Source: Rhizobium gallicum bv. gallicum R602sp (GTDB lineage Bacteria > Pseudomonadota > Alphaproteobacteria > Rhizobiales > Rhizobiaceae). From it: a stretch of DNA of 64,000 bases. Made by a program: the position numbers and the translations under genes. Each line of letters starts with the position of its first letter. Position 1 is the stretch's first letter. Shown here piece after piece: positions 62,513 to 64,000 of the stretch. The notes under the pieces are model-generated. The model was not told where the DNA came from. It made no database searches and saw nothing but the letters and a program-made list of their open reading frames with translations. Location: positions 3,295,001 to 3,359,000 of the forward strand of contig NZ_CP006877.1 of the NCBI RefSeq assembly GCF_000816845.1, in the 5' to 3' direction.

Positions 62513-62671
62513 TTACTTCGCGTTCTTGTGGCTCTGCTGACCGGCTTTGACATGCTGTTCGTGGGAACCGCCTTGCTTTCCGGACGAAGAAGACTTCCGA
62601 GACGAAGAGCTGGATGCGCTCTTTTCGCCCTTGCCCGAGCTACTCCCCTGCCTGTTTTCATTTGGTGCCAT
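62513..62671 (-). CDS. Small Gly/Ser/Lys-rich stress-type protein (52 residues)
   Basis: A low-complexity hydrophilic protein (NENRQGSSSGKGEKSASSSS, then GGSHEQHVKAGQQSHKN). The GG-x-x-x-x-x-x-x-AGQQSHKN tail recalls KGG-repeat stress proteins. The start is the ATG at 62671 with GGAGGAAC upstream; the frame continues 11 codons further without need. An EcfG-type promoter lies 40 bases upstream. Probably intrinsically disordered; function unknown. Confidence 0.75.
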   Translation of the reverse strand: MAPNENRQGSSSGKGEKSASSSSSRKSSSSGKQGGSHEQHVKAGQQSHKNAK

Positions 62672-62711
62672 GGGTGTTCCTCCATCGAGACCGTGATTGG
62701 CCACGCTATCT

Positions 62712-62736
62712 AACCTCGGTCAGCACTGTCGGTTCC
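62712..62736 (-). promoter_or_regulatory. EcfG-type promoter
   Basis: GGAAC, 16 bases, GGTT on the minus strand, 40 bases before the Gly/Ser/Lys-rich protein gene. Confidence 0.6.
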
Positions 62737-63777
62737 ACGCATCACATCCTGTGTAGTGACGACAAAAGAATCGCACGGCCCGCGCTCTTGTTACCTTCTG
62801 ACGCGCGTCGAGAACGCAAGTTACACCGATATCAAAAGTCTGAAGCTCGATGACAAGGCGATTTGGATGGCGTTGGCCCCTGATGGCCATTCCAAAAAGA
62901 AGGATTGAGGCCTTCGGCGCCTTCGACATGTTCTCGATCAATCCCATTGCGAGGATGATTATGGCGGCGACGATCCCCTCCTAATGAAACTCTTTCTCCC
63001 CAGACGCTACAGCCGAGTAAATGAATCCGCCCGTCTCGAGCTGATGAGTTCATCAATTCGTCTGAGGCCGCGGTGGCACGTTATCATTGTCCCATCATAA
63101 AGCGGGACTTGGATCGCAGCCTCACCGGTCGCAGCTTTTATGGCAGATCACGAAACCTTCTATCAAGCGTTTGAAAAGATGATCCGGACAACTCATACAT
63201 GTCGGCCTGGTGATCCTGCTCGCGACCACCTCCACAGGGAAACGCACGCAGACTTTTACAGGCGACAGGCAGTCCCCATCATTCAGGCGCGATCCTCATA
63301 TGCGTGGATGCGGTTCTTAAGGATAAAAACTCGTCGCACTCCGCTCGGTAATTTCGCGTGACCAGAGTGAAGAGATCGAGCAGATGAATGCGGTCAAAGC
63401 TCGCCTTAATGATCTCGACTGATTGCCTTCAGTACGGCGCTAAGCGGCTGGATGAAAGAAGGCGCGAATTTCGCTGCACCTTTTGCGGTTGAGTGCGTTG
63501 AGGTGATCTGGATTGAGCATTTCTCTCGCTCGCCCCATAAACGCGGACTCGCGTCACGTGGATTGAACCCCGCGCTTGATCGCAGGCGTGATCTCGCTGT
63601 CGTGGAATGCCTTTATAATCATCAGGGCGCGGAGTTTCGGCGTGAACTCCTCGCCGGGAACCGTGGTGAACTTCACATGAGCTTGCGCAAATACTGCCAG
63701 TGGCTGTTCACACGGCCACTGGCAAAACACATCTCAGGCCCGAGGTATCTCCCAGCTCAAGTTTGCCGTTCGAAAAC
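62737..63777. other. Region without recognisable gene
   Basis: About 1 kb. Several open frames (for example around 63140 and 63452 on the plus strand) lack ribosome-binding sites and known motifs. The end of one plus frame (EEIEQMNAVKARLNDLD, before 63423) is protein-like and may be the tail of a lost gene. Confidence 0.4.
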
Positions 63778-64000
63778 TCACTGAGTAGCCAGGGCCGGAA
63801 GCTGCACCTTCCTGACGGGCGGCGGATTCCATTTTCCGATCAGCGCTTCGGATTTCGGAGCGTACATGCGCATCGTCAGAGTGAACGCTCCTTTCGGCGT
63901 AGGTAGCCAGTTGGCCTCCTTATCCGGACCGGGGGACTCGTTTTGAATGTAGAGATCGAGCGAGCCATCGGCGTTGTGTGTGAACGGCATCCAGCTACTG
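63778..64000 (-). CDS. DUF1254/DUF1214-type protein, C-terminal part (runs off the window)
   Basis: The minus frame is open from the window edge to a TGA at 63778. The residues (MPFTHNADGSLDLYIQNESP, then GPDKEANWLPTPKGAFTLTM, then RMYAPKSEALIGKWNPPPV) are the typical end of DUF1254/DUF1214 proteins, with the NWLP and R-x-Y-x-P motifs. These are secreted or periplasmic proteins of unknown function. The N-terminal majority lies beyond the window. Confidence 0.85.
   Translation of the reverse strand, partial: SSWMPFTHNADGSLDLYIQNESPGPDKEANWLPTPKGAFTLTMRMYAPKSEALIGKWNPPPVRKVQLPALATQ

Noticed and set aside
63452..63784. 110-codon plus-strand open frame near the window end
   Set aside because: No start signal and no known motif; it ends against the convergent DUF1254-type gene.

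Overview
The window looks like a Rhizobium genome (R. leguminosarum/etli group or close kin). Evidence is the high GC, the typical rhizobial small hypothetical proteins, cobalamin-riboswitch control of cbtBA, a tripartite tricarboxylate transporter with a DctB/DctD-type two-component pair, and many GGAAC-N16/17-NGTT promoters of the alphaproteobacterial EcfG (RpoE2-type) general stress sigma factor. The species call is inference from protein style; no database was searched.

Bases 1-30.4 kb are dense, ordinary core or near-core DNA: a pseudouridine synthase and phosphoribosyltransferase pair, an SLC13/RCK permease, purC, a TetR regulator with an RND efflux operon (fusion protein, pump, outer membrane factor), and a LacI regulator heading an operon that joins a polyamine/iron-type ABC importer to a nucleoside hydrolase and adenine deaminase (probable purine uptake and salvage). 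On the minus strand follow an M20 amidohydrolase, tctCBA, and a histidine kinase/sigma-54 activator pair, with a candidate sigma-54 promoter and upstream palindrome before tctC. A YedY-type oxidoreductase, a riboswitch-controlled cobalt uptake operon cbtB-cbtA plus a third periplasmic protein, and a histidine phosphatase close this half.

Bases 30.4-42 kb and 53.7-64 kb are an accessory landscape of low coding density: small stress-type proteins (DUF1003, DUF892 ferritin-like, HhH, DUF982, DUF6766, a Gly/Ser/Lys-rich protein), a ligase-only LigD-like enzyme, a gamma-glutamylcyclotransferase, a RES/Xre toxin-antitoxin pair, and decayed genes (ctaG, DUF4142, DUF6894, ABC ATPase, Crp-like, IS3, IS21 and IS5 remnants). 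At least twelve transcription units here are preceded, in the right orientation, by an EcfG-type promoter.

Between them (41.8-53.6 kb) lies a compact glycan locus. A divergent intergenic region with an EcfG-type promoter on each strand drives (minus) a zinc-type alcohol dehydrogenase plus a Gfo/Idh/MocA oxidoreductase and (plus) a mostly translationally coupled operon of a sugar epimerase, a glycoside hydrolase-epimerase fusion, a GT4 glycosyltransferase, three successive CgeB-like glycosyltransferases, a UDP-glucuronate-decarboxylase-like enzyme and a methyltransferase. No flippase, polymerase or exporter is visible. A stress-induced glycoside or oligosaccharide of unknown structure is the best candidate here for an undescribed system.
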